This document shows, piece after piece, positions 25,876 through 34,677 of a DNA stretch of 43,440 nt. A program made the translations under genes and the position numbers. Below the pieces are notes generated by a model. It was not told the origin of the DNA, made no database searches, and worked only from the letters and a program-made list of their open reading frames with translations. Origin of the DNA: JAURFX01 sp038125265 (GTDB taxonomy: Bacteria > Pseudomonadota > Gammaproteobacteria > Steroidobacterales > Rariloculaceae); assembly GCA_038125265.1 (NCBI GenBank), contig JAYPDM010000010.1, positions 1-43,440 of the forward strand. The letters run 5' to 3'. Within the stretch, counting starts at the first letter, position 1, and each line of letters starts with the position of its first letter.

Positions 25876-26758
25876 GTTTTTTTGAGCGTGGGTGTGCCTT
25901 ATCGTATACCTTCGACAAATGATCAAAATCCAAGTGCGTATAAATTTGTGTTGTTGATAAGCTTTCATGGCCTAGCAGTTCCTGCACTAAACGCAGATCT
26001 TTGCTTGATTCGAGCATATGGGTAGCAAAGCTATGTCTGAGTATATGTGGGCTTAGTTTTTGATTGATGCCTGCCTTAATCCCCCAAGACCTAATGCTTT
26101 TTTGTACTGAACGGACGCTAAGCCTTTGGCCTGATTTAGTTAAAAAAATTGCTCGATCCTCAGCGGATGAAATTTTTATTCTATGATCCAGCCATTTGTT
26201 GAGAGCGGCTTTTGCTACATTACCAAAAGGAAGCGCTCTCATTTTATTGCCTTTGCCTTTAACGGTTAAAATTTGATCGTCCATTGCCACATCTTCAATA
26301 TTTAAGCCAACGACCTCCGATACCCTCAGCCCAGAAGAATAGATGAGCTCAAAAATAGCATGATCACGAATTTTTGTATGATTGGTTAATTTCACATTTA
26401 GCAGCCTTGAAATTTCATCGACATTGAGAGTTTTGGGAAGGCTTTTTGGGGCCTTAGGCGCCTTGATTCCTGAGCAAGGGTTTGACCTAAGAACATCTTG
26501 CTTAACCAAATACTGGAAAAAACTTTTGAATGATGAGATTTTTCTTGTAATGCTTTTAGCGCTCAAGCCGCGAGAGTATAAGTGCCTTGTGTAGCTTGTG
26601 AGCTCAGTATTTTTAATTTTTAAAAATGTAATATTATTTGCCCTACAGAAGTCTTGAAGGCCGCGGATATCAGAAATATAGGCTTTGAGCGTATGAATGG
26701 AGAGCCGGAGCTCATTTTTGAGATACAGCTCGAATTGCTCTATGAGCTTATTATCCAT
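25859..26758 (-). CDS. xerC: Tyrosine recombinase XerC
   Basis: This recombinase resolves chromosome dimers at dif with XerD. From ATG 26758 it has 299 residues (298 in E. coli). The active site is intact: Arg145 in SSGLRVSEV, the His238-x2-Arg241 box in SPHILRHSFATHML, His264 in LLGHESLSTTQIYTH and nucleophile Tyr273. The N-terminal SAM-like DNA-binding domain covers about 1-95. A longer in-frame start at 26803 exists, but 26758 gives an eight-base overlap with the DUF484 gene and the usual family N-terminus. The dapF-DUF484-xerC neighbourhood identifies it as XerC rather than XerD. Confidence 0.95.
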   Translation of the reverse strand: MDNKLIEQFELYLKNELRLSIHTLKAYISDIRGLQDFCRANNITFLKIKNTELTSYTRHLYSRGLSAKSITRKISSFKSFFQYLVKQDVLRSNPCSGIKAPKAPKSLPKTLNVDEISRLLNVKLTNHTKIRDHAIFELIYSSGLRVSEVVGLNIEDVAMDDQILTVKGKGNKMRALPFGNVAKAALNKWLDHRIKISSAEDRAIFLTKSGQRLSVRSVQKSIRSWGIKAGINQKLSPHILRHSFATHMLESSKDLRLVQELLGHESLSTTQIYTHLDFDHLSKVYDKAHPRSKKPSQKV

Positions 26759-27425
26759 TGTTTTGGGACAGTCTAATGACATTGGCAGTGAACAAAGTGC
26801 CAATGGCTTGTAAATAATCAGTATTTTGAGACGGATTAAAGAAATGCTTTGTTTCGCTTCCTAAGATAATCGCTCCGACTGAGCTTTCGTGCCTTAAAGG
26901 GATAGTGGCAATGGATTTGATTTGCTTGGCCTGTTTGGCTTCAAGCATACTAAATAACGCTATAATTTTGGCTTCATTAAATTCTCCACAAAAGGGAGTT
27001 TTTTTATTTGCAAGCTCAAATACCAGTGGTGATGTCTTAGCATTAAAGCCTATGACATGGCGATTTGAGGGCTCTTGCGGGTTAAATTGTATGGTGTCCT
27101 CAATATAATATACCGAGTGATTGACCAAGGGATTTTTGGTGAGCACTTGATCAGTAATGGCAATAATTTCACTTAAGTTTCTTGTAATTGAGATAAGCGC
27201 ACCGTATGAAATAGCCCTTTGAAATAAATTAGAATTCTCAGAAGCAATTTTTACTAGCTCCAGCTTCTCATGCTCTATAAGCGCTATTTTTTCTTCATAA
27301 ACTTTAAATCGATGTTTTACAAAATCAGACTGTGGGGCCTCAAGCTGTTGGTTTAGCTCCTCAAGCTTTTTTGGATTTTCAATAAAGTAATCAAGTATGT
27401 CCTTAAAGCTCATATTTTTTTTCAT
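26751..27425 (-). CDS. DUF484 family protein (GAF-like)
   Basis: This 224-residue protein of unknown role belongs to DUF484, which in many gammaproteobacteria lies between dapF and xerC. The N-terminal part has DYFIENPKKLEELN and a coiled-coil stretch (residues about 15-60); the remainder resembles a GAF-type fold with SVGAIILGSE. It overlaps dapF by four bases and xerC by eight. Linkage to xerC suggests a role tied to chromosome handling, but nothing in the sequence proves it. Confidence 0.88.
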   Translation of the reverse strand: MKKNMSFKDILDYFIENPKKLEELNQQLEAPQSDFVKHRFKVYEEKIALIEHEKLELVKIASENSNLFQRAISYGALISITRNLSEIIAITDQVLTKNPLVNHSVYYIEDTIQFNPQEPSNRHVIGFNAKTSPLVFELANKKTPFCGEFNEAKIIALFSMLEAKQAKQIKSIATIPLRHESSVGAIILGSETKHFFNPSQNTDYLQAIGTLFTANVIRLSQNNG

Positions 27426-28240
27426 ATGTCTATTTTCAATTCTTTTTCTATTTCAGATGGTCCGAAAAGCCATGCCTCTTGCGTATTCGCATCTAATAAA
27501 ACCCTTAGAGTTCCACCTTTCATTTTTACTGCCAAAGGGTTTTCTAATTCGTGTGTTTTGATCGCAATGGACGCTGCAGCAACTGCGCCGGTACCACACG
27601 CAAGCGTTTCACCTACGCCTCGCTCATGCACTCTGAGCGAAATTTGGCCAGGGTGATCAATAGAATAAACACCAAGGTTAACGCCCTCTGGAAATGCATT
27701 GGTATTTAAGAGTGATTGTTTCAAAGAATTGAGATCAATATCTAAAATATTATTGTGATAGATAACAGCATGTGGATTTCCTACGGATATAAAACTATAT
27801 TCCCAGCTATCTTGATTATCTTGAAATGTGTTTTCATGATGTTGTGTTTTATGTTGGGCAGGAACATTCTCTGATGTATGCCCGAGGCAGACACCAATTT
27901 CACCGTTTTGCACAAGGTATTTAATTTTGATCTTTTGGGAATAAAGCTCAAAGCTATCTTTTTTATAAAAGTGCTGAACAAAATTAACAACGCACCTTGC
28001 CCCATTACCGCACTGCTCTGCTTGTGAGCCATCTCTATTTAATATGGAGTAACTGAAAGAATTATTTTTTGATTCATGAATAAAAATAAGCTGATCATAA
28101 CTATCAATGATTTGCTCATTAAATTTTGACAGGGTTGTTTGATTTAAAAAGTCATCTTGTCGCATAGGTATCATTATGAATGCGTTGCCTGCACCATTCA
28201 TTTTTAAGCACTTTAGTTCTGACACGATTTGTTTTTGCAA
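27422..28240 (-). CDS. dapF: Diaminopimelate epimerase
   Basis: This enzyme converts LL- to meso-diaminopimelate for lysine and peptidoglycan. It has 272 residues (274 in E. coli). The two catalytic cysteines are present: Cys77 in EQCGNGARC and Cys215 in LACGTGAVAAA. The N-terminal KMNGAGNAFIMI, the VSVGNPHAV-like ISVGNPHAV and the FPEGVNLG stretch are also typical. It is the first gene of the dapF-DUF484-xerC run and is divergent from the ParA gene. Confidence 0.97.
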   Translation of the reverse strand: MQKQIVSELKCLKMNGAGNAFIMIPMRQDDFLNQTTLSKFNEQIIDSYDQLIFIHESKNNSFSYSILNRDGSQAEQCGNGARCVVNFVQHFYKKDSFELYSQKIKIKYLVQNGEIGVCLGHTSENVPAQHKTQHHENTFQDNQDSWEYSFISVGNPHAVIYHNNILDIDLNSLKQSLLNTNAFPEGVNLGVYSIDHPGQISLRVHERGVGETLACGTGAVAAASIAIKTHELENPLAVKMKGGTLRVLLDANTQEAWLFGPSEIEKELKIDI

Positions 28241-28347
28241 TTATCTTTAATTAGTCCCATACTGATAATAGCATGGACTTATTTAATCGCTTGAAGGCGA
28301 TAAAATTTTTGATAAGTAACGGCTTATCTTTTAGAAGAGTGAGGCAT

Positions 28348-28989
28348 ATGCGGAGAATACTGATCCTGAATCCAAAAGGAGGGTGTGGAAAAAGTACAAT
28401 TGCGACCTCATTAGCAGGGTATTTTGCCTCTAATGGTCATAAGGTTGCGCTTGCTGACTATGATCCACAAGGCTCGAGCTTAAGCTGGCTCGCAAATAGG
28501 CCTGAAAAAAAACCTAAGATTTATTCCATCAAAGGCTATGAATCTGGCCTTAAAAATATCCCATCTGATGTGACCCATCTAGTGATGGATGCACCGGCGA
28601 GATCAGAGGGTCAGGAGCTTGATAATTTAATACGCATATCTGAGTCTATTGTTTTTCCTGTTCTCCCGTCACCGATTGATATGGAGGCGGCAGTTGATTA
28701 TCTTGATCTGATTCTTAATCAGCGGCAACTGGTTATGAAGCAAGCTAAAATGGCTTTAGTTGCAAATCGAATTAAAGAAAATACTTTGAGCTTTGATATT
28801 CTGGATGACTTTTTAGAAAAACAAAAAATTCCTTACGTAGCGACATTAAGAGAAAGCCAAAACTATATAAAATGTTTTGATCGAGGCTTGGGCATTCATG
28901 AGCTTGCCCCCTATTTGGCTTATACCGACTGGGAGCAATGGCAACCCCTAATTAACTGGATCGACTCAAAGAAATCATTGCCTGAGTAG
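28348..28989 (+). CDS. Orphan ParA/Soj-family ATPase
   Basis: This 213-residue deviant Walker ATPase has the ParA motif NPKGGCGKSTIAT (residues 8-20) and the Walker A' motif ADYDPQGSS, followed by LVMDAPAR (Walker B). Such proteins position cargo (chromosomes, chemotaxis or storage complexes) on the nucleoid. No ParB-like gene is adjacent, so the cargo is unknown. I chose ATG 28348, just before the family N-terminus and after GTGAGG; an in-frame ATG at 28273 would add 25 residues. It lies alone between divergent dapF and convergent hemY. Confidence 0.85.
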   Translation: MRRILILNPKGGCGKSTIATSLAGYFASNGHKVALADYDPQGSSLSWLANRPEKKPKIYSIKGYESGLKNIPSDVTHLVMDAPARSEGQELDNLIRISESIVFPVLPSPIDMEAAVDYLDLILNQRQLVMKQAKMALVANRIKENTLSFDILDDFLEKQKIPYVATLRESQNYIKCFDRGLGIHELAPYLAYTDWEQWQPLINWIDSKKSLPE

Positions 28990-28998
28990 ATAAAATTA

Positions 28999-30156
28999 CT
29001 ACCACTCAAATCTATCTGAGGCCTTGTTCGCTTGGGCAAGTGCCTTAATTGAGCTTTCATAATTATTTTGTCGTAAAAAGAGATTCGCAGAAATAATCAG
29101 TGCGGTTTTTGATGGATAAAACTCGATGCTGCTGTCTATGTAGCTTCTTGCTTTGCCCCAAAGTTCTAGCTCAGCACAACATTGAGACAGCGCAATAAAC
29201 AGGGCAGGTGAGCTTTTTGAATCAATTCTCGATTCTAAATAAGATAATTTATCTTCAATTGAATTAACTTTGATACTGTTTAAAAGAAGCAAAAGTCTCT
29301 CGCTGGATTTTTTATTAAAAAAAGTTCTAATTAATTGATAGGATTTTTGATGATCGCCAGCGATCACATATAGACTAATTAGCGAACCAAGTGATCTCGC
29401 ATCATCATAGAATTCACGTGACACTTTTTTTAGAAGAAGCTCAATTTTTTCAATTTCAATATTCGTCTCATTCGCATACTCCTTGAAAAATAAACGCACA
29501 ATTTTGTTTTGTGCATGAGTATCTGTAATGGTTTGTGAAATCAAGCATTTATAAGCCTTCTCAACATCTTCAAGCTTTATCCAATAAAGGGTCATTAAAA
29601 AATTTAGATAATTAGAGCTATTGTTATGTGTGGTATCAATGAGAAGCTCTTTAGCGAGTGAGAAATTTTTATGTCTTAAGGCATAGTCTGCAACTAACAG
29701 CTGAATAAATGATTTCTCATTTTGATTTTTAGGCAGAAATTCTTTAATTAAGGTTTCAGTATGGCCCTCAATACCATTTAAATATTCTAACTGTAGTGTC
29801 AGTGCATTTAAGAACACGCCTCTTTTTGATCTAAGCGAAACCTGATTGAGCAGCTTAATGGCTTTGTTAAAATTCATGTCTTCTAATGCCTTAAGAGCAT
29901 TCATAATATTTTGCTTTAAGCTTGCCTGATGCCTTCTTTTTAATAGGGCTTTAATGGTAATAGGCAGATCTAACAAGGAGGAAAGCATTCTGATTCCAAT
30001 ATAGAGCAAAGCAATATAAATAATGGCTGTCAGTATCGTCAGCTCAAATGTAAGCTCTTGATAGTTGATGATGACTTGGCCGAGATCGACGCCACTAATG
30101 TAAGTAATGCCTATAAGCGCCAAAAGAGCAAGCAGTACTAATCCATAATTTCGCAT
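28999..30156 (-). CDS. hemY: HemY-like TPR membrane protein
   Basis: This 385-residue protein has two N-terminal membrane helices (residues about 5-22 and 38-60), then the HemY-type segment LLKRRHQASLKQNIMNALKALEDMNF and helical repeats to the end (for example ELELWGKARSYIDSSIEFYP). HemY proteins are linked to haem synthesis or membrane stress in gammaproteobacteria, with the exact role unsettled. It normally follows hemC-hemD-hemX, but none of these is next to it. The family call rests on architecture and the N-terminal domain. Confidence 0.75.
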   Translation of the reverse strand: MRNYGLVLLALLALIGITYISGVDLGQVIINYQELTFELTILTAIIYIALLYIGIRMLSSLLDLPITIKALLKRRHQASLKQNIMNALKALEDMNFNKAIKLLNQVSLRSKRGVFLNALTLQLEYLNGIEGHTETLIKEFLPKNQNEKSFIQLLVADYALRHKNFSLAKELLIDTTHNNSSNYLNFLMTLYWIKLEDVEKAYKCLISQTITDTHAQNKIVRLFFKEYANETNIEIEKIELLLKKVSREFYDDARSLGSLISLYVIAGDHQKSYQLIRTFFNKKSSERLLLLLNSIKVNSIEDKLSYLESRIDSKSSPALFIALSQCCAELELWGKARSYIDSSIEFYPSKTALIISANLFLRQNNYESSIKALAQANKASDRFEW

Positions 30157-30220
30157 AAGATAACTTTATTTCTTGTTAAACTATAGTTTGATAGATTCTA
30201 TTAAAAATTAAAAGTTTGTC

Positions 30221-30466
30221 ATGCTAAATAAAGAAAAAACAATTTCAGATATTAAAGACTTAGCTAAGAAGCTGGTTTCAATTCTTCCTGAAGATATTGG
30301 CGCAGCACGAGAAGATGTTGAGGCAAAATTTTCTAGGGCAATTCAAATTTCATTAGAAAAAATGAACATAGTCTCGAGAGAGGAGTTTGATGTTTATGCC
30401 GCGCTTTTAGAGAAAACTCAAAAAAAACTTGAAGAGCTTGAGAAGAAAATCGAAGAACCAAAATAA
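30221..30466 (+). CDS. ubiK: Ubiquinone biosynthesis accessory factor UbiK (BMFP family)
   Basis: This 81-residue protein belongs to the membrane-fusogenic/BMFP family. The N-terminal half (DIKDLAKKLVSILPEDIGAA) is amphipathic, followed by VSREEFDVY and a short coiled coil LLEKTQKKLEELEKKIEE that drives trimer formation. UbiK works with UbiJ to support aerobic ubiquinone synthesis. ubiE-ubiJ-ubiB lie 3 kb downstream on the same strand, which supports the call. Confidence 0.85.
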   Translation: MLNKEKTISDIKDLAKKLVSILPEDIGAAREDVEAKFSRAIQISLEKMNIVSREEFDVYAALLEKTQKKLEELEKKIEEPK

Positions 30467-30500
30467 TCTAATTTATGCCTTTATTTAGGCGATATGCATA

Positions 30501-30529
30501 CTGACATTGCTCGTTGATCTGGGTATAAT
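30501..30529 (+). promoter_or_regulatory. Sigma-70 promoter for the cytochrome c gene
   Basis: CTGACA (30501-30506, 5 of 6 consensus) is followed after exactly 17 bases by a consensus TATAAT (30524-30529). It lies 33 bases before the cytochrome start and is the cleanest sigma-70 promoter I see in the window. Confidence 0.72.
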
Positions 30530-30561
30530 TTAATCACTTTAAAATCAACGCAGGACTCATT

Positions 30562-31044
30562 TTGGCAACTCAAGAAGAAAAAGTATTCAATTGGTTTATC
30601 GTTTGTACTGGTATTTTCGTTGGAACGATAGTTAGTATTGTAATCTTTGGTAACTTTGTTGCTCCACATCAAGACGCTCAGGCCGAAGAGATGCTTGCTG
30701 AAAGACTATCTTCAATGACTGTAGTGGCCATAGAAGGCGAGCCAGAGCCTGTGGTTGAAACGGTTGTGGTGCCTCAAGAAACTGTCATGCAAGCCTCCAT
30801 AGCAGCCGATCAGCTCTATAATTCGGTTTGTTCTATTTGTCATTCGATGGGACTTGCAGGCGCGCCATCTCTTACAGATCCTTCATGGTCTTCAAGGCTT
30901 GAGCAAGGCATAGACGTGATTCAGGGCCATGTCCTTAATGGTTACCAAGGGTCAGCAGGCGTCATGCCGGCCAAAGGCGGTCGAACTGATCTTTCTGATG
31001 AGGAAATACTCGCAGCGCTTGATTACATGCTTGAGCAAATCTAG
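30562..31044 (+). CDS. Membrane-anchored c5-type cytochrome c
   Basis: This 160-residue monohaem cytochrome carries electrons in the periplasm. One N-terminal membrane helix (residues about 11-33) anchors it; a Glu/Pro/Val-rich linker (about 56-75) leads to the haem domain with CSICH (Cys90, Cys93, His94) and the axial Met135 in GVMPAKGG, typical of cytochrome c5. The start is TTG, preceded by AGGA at seven bases spacing; no ATG upstream fits. Its partner, perhaps a terminal oxidase, is not in the window. It ends exactly where the convergent DUF5916 gene ends. Confidence 0.88.
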   Translation: MATQEEKVFNWFIVCTGIFVGTIVSIVIFGNFVAPHQDAQAEEMLAERLSSMTVVAIEGEPEPVVETVVVPQETVMQASIAADQLYNSVCSICHSMGLAGAPSLTDPSWSSRLEQGIDVIQGHVLNGYQGSAGVMPAKGGRTDLSDEEILAALDYMLEQI

Positions 31045-33246
31045 TTAAAACTGGACCGTATAATTTACCTTTAAGCTTGACGTCGAGTTATAGGATTTAA
31101 ATCGATTATCAAGATCCCAATCCTGGAGATTGTGATTAATCACCAGGAACACTTCGCGTCCGGCTTGGGGAATCCAATGCAGTCTGCTATTGATTCCTGC
31201 TGTTTCAGAAACATTGTCATACTGAATAAGATTAGTCCAAGAAAGGGTGGAGGAAAAAATTGTGTCCACCTTAAATCTTGCGAGCCGAACTTTAAAGCTT
31301 CCTTCAGGCAGCTCAATATCATCGACGGTATAACCTGATGACGCGCGAAAATGCCTTGATGGCGTCCAGAGCACTCCTGCGCCAACTCGCGTTCTACTGC
31401 CCGTATAAAAGTCTCCATTGGTAATAGAGATATCTCCAGAAAAGAGTCTTTGAGGGCCTGTGGCAAAGCTCAATGAGTGATCGCTAAATGTGTATTGCCC
31501 TTCATCAATTGTTACCCCATCAGAGATTTCAAATGGAGTTATCAGGTTTTCAGTCCATTCATTATGCCTGATCGTTAATCTGTCTCTAAAATTAGTCTCC
31601 ACATCAAGAGAGGTGAAAGTAAAAACTTTTGATTGAACAGGGCCAGAGAGGTATGAAATATCTTGTCCTAACAGGCCTACGAAATAGCTTCTTATGATTG
31701 GGTGGTCAAAGCGTAATGTATACCCTAGCTCAAGAGTATTATCCCTAACGTTGGTTCTGTTGGTATAGCCCAATGCAGGGTTAAAATTTTCCTCAAGAGT
31801 TTTAGATCCCAAGCTTCCACGCAAGCCTGAGTTGGCAGGCATTTGCAATCGATATCCAAATGCTTGCTGATCCTCATTCAATCCTTCGGTATTGCTCTCC
31901 TGCCACCAAACCTCGGCAAGAATTGGTTTTTGAAAAGGCGTCATTGAATTTAGGTATCTAAAATCAACCCCCATCAGAGAGTTATCGACTTCAGAGCCAG
32001 GATTCCCATGGGTAGCAATTACCCCAATGCTTGACTCACGCAATACATTATAAGAAAGACGAGTTACCATGAGATCTTGCTCGAGCCCATTGCCGGTATC
32101 AGTTTGATTAATAAACAAGCTTCCGATATTAAAGTTACCTGAGCGCCCACTAAGCTTGGCACCGTAATTAATGTCTGCCGGACTCCCATCTGAATTCAGA
32201 CCAATGCTCCGAGAGAAGAATGGTTTGCCATTCTCTAGGCTTGGGCGCGAGATGCTTGATGCCCGAAAACCTCCACCGGCGAGCCTACCAAATTCAAATA
32301 CATCGGAATCTCTCAAAAAAAATGTTCTTTTTTCTGGGAAAAATAGACTAAACCTAGAGAGGTCAACCTGTCGATCATCAACCTCTGTGGCTGAAAAATC
32401 AGTATTTAGGGTCGCAGATATATTAAGCGAGGGCGTGATTCGGTATGAGAGGTCCAGAGATGGTTGTAGCTCGCTCGACTCTAGCTCCATTTCGGGAATG
32501 TAAACTTCAGCCATATTTCTTTCATTGCTTGCAGAGAAAGAGGGAACGACCTCAATTCCCATGCCGGAGTTTAGTCCTGTTAAGCCTGACATGCTTCCCA
32601 CGACGCTCGGATTTTGTGTTTGGTTTCTAGAAACCCAACCGATATCTTCATTATTACGACCGACTGTTCTTCTAAAGTTAATCCCCCACTGATCAGCATT
32701 TTCATCAAAAGGAATCGATTTAAAGGGGATTCTTATTTCGCTGTACCAGCCACGCTCGTCTATCGAAGCATTCGTCTCCCAAATGCCCATCCAATTCCAT
32801 TGCTGTCGGGTTGTATCCTCGTAAGATGCTTCAAGCCTCAGGCCATTTGGATTGGTGATAAATCGGTAGCCTGTTCTTCGGTCATTAAAAGGATCAATAA
32901 TTACACTAAAAAAATCATCACTCCAGATGACCTCACCCTGCCTTAACACCTGACTGTTAATACTTTCTGCACTTTGATCAAGCATAATGGCTGCAACATA
33001 AAGCGCGTCCTCATCAAACATGACCCTAACCTCAGTTATTTTAGACGGCTCAGAAAACTCAATTGGAAGAATCTGGTGAAAATCGCTGATAACGGTGGCA
33101 TTTGACCATTCATCTTCATTTATTACGCCATCGATAATAGGTGCATTATTGGTTTTATAAGCCTCAAAAAGCTTTAATGAGTTCGATTCCTGTGCCGATA
33201 CAGAGACCATGAATATTAGGGCAAATAGGGGGCAGGAGTATTTCAT
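31045..33246 (-). CDS. DUF5916 outer-membrane protein with carbohydrate-binding-9-like N-terminal domain
   Basis: This 733-residue protein has a signal peptide with likely cleavage after VSA near residue 18. Residues about 30-230 resemble a CBM9-like sugar-binding domain (APIIDGVINEDEWSNA, LYVAAIMLD, DDFFSVIIDPFNDRRTGYRF, WYSEIRIPFKSIPF). The rest is DUF5916: FFPEKRTFFLRDSDVFEFG, then alternating strands ending in the aromatic VNYTVQF, typical of an outer-membrane beta-barrel. Function is unknown; a link to polysaccharide or peptide handling is inference. It is a single gene between convergent and divergent neighbours. Confidence 0.82.
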   Translation of the reverse strand: MKYSCPLFALIFMVSVSAQESNSLKLFEAYKTNNAPIIDGVINEDEWSNATVISDFHQILPIEFSEPSKITEVRVMFDEDALYVAAIMLDQSAESINSQVLRQGEVIWSDDFFSVIIDPFNDRRTGYRFITNPNGLRLEASYEDTTRQQWNWMGIWETNASIDERGWYSEIRIPFKSIPFDENADQWGINFRRTVGRNNEDIGWVSRNQTQNPSVVGSMSGLTGLNSGMGIEVVPSFSASNERNMAEVYIPEMELESSELQPSLDLSYRITPSLNISATLNTDFSATEVDDRQVDLSRFSLFFPEKRTFFLRDSDVFEFGRLAGGGFRASSISRPSLENGKPFFSRSIGLNSDGSPADINYGAKLSGRSGNFNIGSLFINQTDTGNGLEQDLMVTRLSYNVLRESSIGVIATHGNPGSEVDNSLMGVDFRYLNSMTPFQKPILAEVWWQESNTEGLNEDQQAFGYRLQMPANSGLRGSLGSKTLEENFNPALGYTNRTNVRDNTLELGYTLRFDHPIIRSYFVGLLGQDISYLSGPVQSKVFTFTSLDVETNFRDRLTIRHNEWTENLITPFEISDGVTIDEGQYTFSDHSLSFATGPQRLFSGDISITNGDFYTGSRTRVGAGVLWTPSRHFRASSGYTVDDIELPEGSFKVRLARFKVDTIFSSTLSWTNLIQYDNVSETAGINSRLHWIPQAGREVFLVINHNLQDWDLDNRFKSYNSTSSLKVNYTVQF

Positions 33247-33317
33247 TGATGTGAATTATACCAGAGAGAAATCACACTTATGATAAATGAATAAGAGACT
33301 AAAGAGAGCTATACTAT

Positions 33318-34076
33318 ATGGCCCTTATGAACGACAACAAAAAAACGCATTTTGGCTACAAGTCTGTTGATCCAGAGGACAAGACTGATCTAGTAGGAGA
33401 AGTTTTTACTTCGGTGGCACATAAATATGACTTGATGAATGATCTCATGTCATTAGGGATGCATCGATTATGGAAAAAAGTTGCGATTGATATTTTGAAC
33501 CTAAAAAAAGGTCAAAAGGTTTTAGACTTGGCTACGGGTAGTGCCGATCTTGCCAGGCTGATGGCAAAGAAAGTTGGCGCACAAGGGTCGGTGGTTGCTA
33601 CAGACATTAACCCGTCAATGCTGCAACAAGGAATTGATAAAAGCCTTAATCAAGGAATGGCTGAGAATTTACAGTTTCAGCTCGCTAATGCCGAAGCATT
33701 AGACTTTGAGGATAATAGCTTTGATGCGGTTACCATTGGTTTTGGATTAAGAAATGTAACTCACAAAGAAAAGGCGCTTCAAGAAATACACCGAGTATTA
33801 AAAATTACGGGCAAACTGTTAATCCTTGAGTTTTCAGAGGTAAAGGCCCCTCTAGCCAAAAAATTATATGATGCTTATTCATTTCAAGTCATTCCAAAAA
33901 TAGGAAAATGGGTAGCCAATGACGAGGCAAGCTATCAGTATTTAGCCGAATCCATAAGAGTGCACCCCAATCAGGATTTGCTCAAGCAGATGCTTGAGGA
34001 TGCCGGCTTCTCAAACTGCTATTTTCATAATATGTCTTTAGGCGTCGTTGCCATTCATGTTGGTTATAAATTGTAA
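33318..34076 (+). CDS. ubiE: Ubiquinone/menaquinone C-methyltransferase UbiE
   Basis: This SAM-dependent enzyme performs the C-methylation step of ubiquinone synthesis. It has 252 residues (251 in E. coli). The N-terminal VGEVFTSVAHKYDLMNDLMS and SAM motif VLDLATGSADLA are diagnostic, with GFGLRNVTHKEKALQEIHRVLK and NDEASYQYLAESIRVHP later. A second possible ATG is at 33327. The gene leads the ubiE-ubiJ-ubiB operon, with two bases between ubiE and ubiJ. Confidence 0.97.
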   Translation: MALMNDNKKTHFGYKSVDPEDKTDLVGEVFTSVAHKYDLMNDLMSLGMHRLWKKVAIDILNLKKGQKVLDLATGSADLARLMAKKVGAQGSVVATDINPSMLQQGIDKSLNQGMAENLQFQLANAEALDFEDNSFDAVTIGFGLRNVTHKEKALQEIHRVLKITGKLLILEFSEVKAPLAKKLYDAYSFQVIPKIGKWVANDEASYQYLAESIRVHPNQDLLKQMLEDAGFSNCYFHNMSLGVVAIHVGYKL

Positions 34077-34078
34077 TA

Positions 34079-34672
34079 ATGATGAATGCAGTCTTAACAT
34101 CTTTGAGCGATCTATTAAATTATTTTCTGATAAGATCCGAGACAGCTAAATACAAAGCAGGCCTTCTAGAGGGAAAGATTTTTATTTTTTCGCTCTTAGG
34201 TATTAACCTAAAACTTAAGCTTATATTTGAAGAAGCAAAAATAAAAATCTCGACGGCGCATGATGAGGACAAATCCAATGTTTTTGTCGAAGCCTTCCCA
34301 AGCGAGTTCATATTTGTTCTCATGCAGGGCATGGAATATATCTCCTCTGAGAATATCCTTTTTAAAGGAGAGGTATCGCTGCTTAACGATTTAGTAGTTA
34401 TCATGAAATCTTTAAGGCCTGAGATCTATAACATTGTAGAGCCCATCTTTGGCAGAGTCATTGCAACCGAGGTTGCTAACTTGGCAGAACATGCATCCCG
34501 CTATCAGGGTAATTTTAGGCGAACCTTTAAGAGAAGCTTAGAAGAGTACCTCAAGGAGGAAGCTCAAATTATTCCTACTGATTTTGAGCTAGAGGAATTT
34601 TACAATGCAGTTAATCAACTTAGAGATAAAACAGAAGTATTGTCCTCCAAGATCGTCTCCATGAAGAGCTAG
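34079..34672 (+). CDS. ubiJ: Ubiquinone biosynthesis accessory factor UbiJ (SCP2 domain)
   Basis: This 197-residue protein matches UbiJ in size and context. The N-terminal part is an SCP2-like lipid-binding domain (LLEGKIFIFSLLGINLKLKL), and the C-terminal part is helical (FELEEFYNAVNQLRDKTEVLSSKI). UbiJ binds ubiquinone intermediates and assembles the hydroxylases with UbiK. The sequence is poorly conserved, so the call leans on its place between ubiE and ubiB. Confidence 0.86.
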   Translation: MMNAVLTSLSDLLNYFLIRSETAKYKAGLLEGKIFIFSLLGINLKLKLIFEEAKIKISTAHDEDKSNVFVEAFPSEFIFVLMQGMEYISSENILFKGEVSLLNDLVVIMKSLRPEIYNIVEPIFGRVIATEVANLAEHASRYQGNFRRTFKRSLEEYLKEEAQIIPTDFELEEFYNAVNQLRDKTEVLSSKIVSMKS

Positions 34673-34677
34673 GCATT

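Noticed and set aside
29408..29423. Second parS-like site around TTCACGTGA
   Set aside because: Only the central bases match; the outer bases of the 16-base palindrome differ, so it is a chance E-box-like core.
32171..32946. Two plus-strand open frames of 110 codons inside the DUF5916 gene
   Set aside because: They mirror the coding strand of a clear secreted protein and show no motifs or ribosome binding sites.
33181..33200. GTTCGATTCC resembling a tRNA T-arm
   Set aside because: No matching acceptor stem, anticodon or D-arm nearby, and it lies in the signal-peptide region of the DUF5916 gene.
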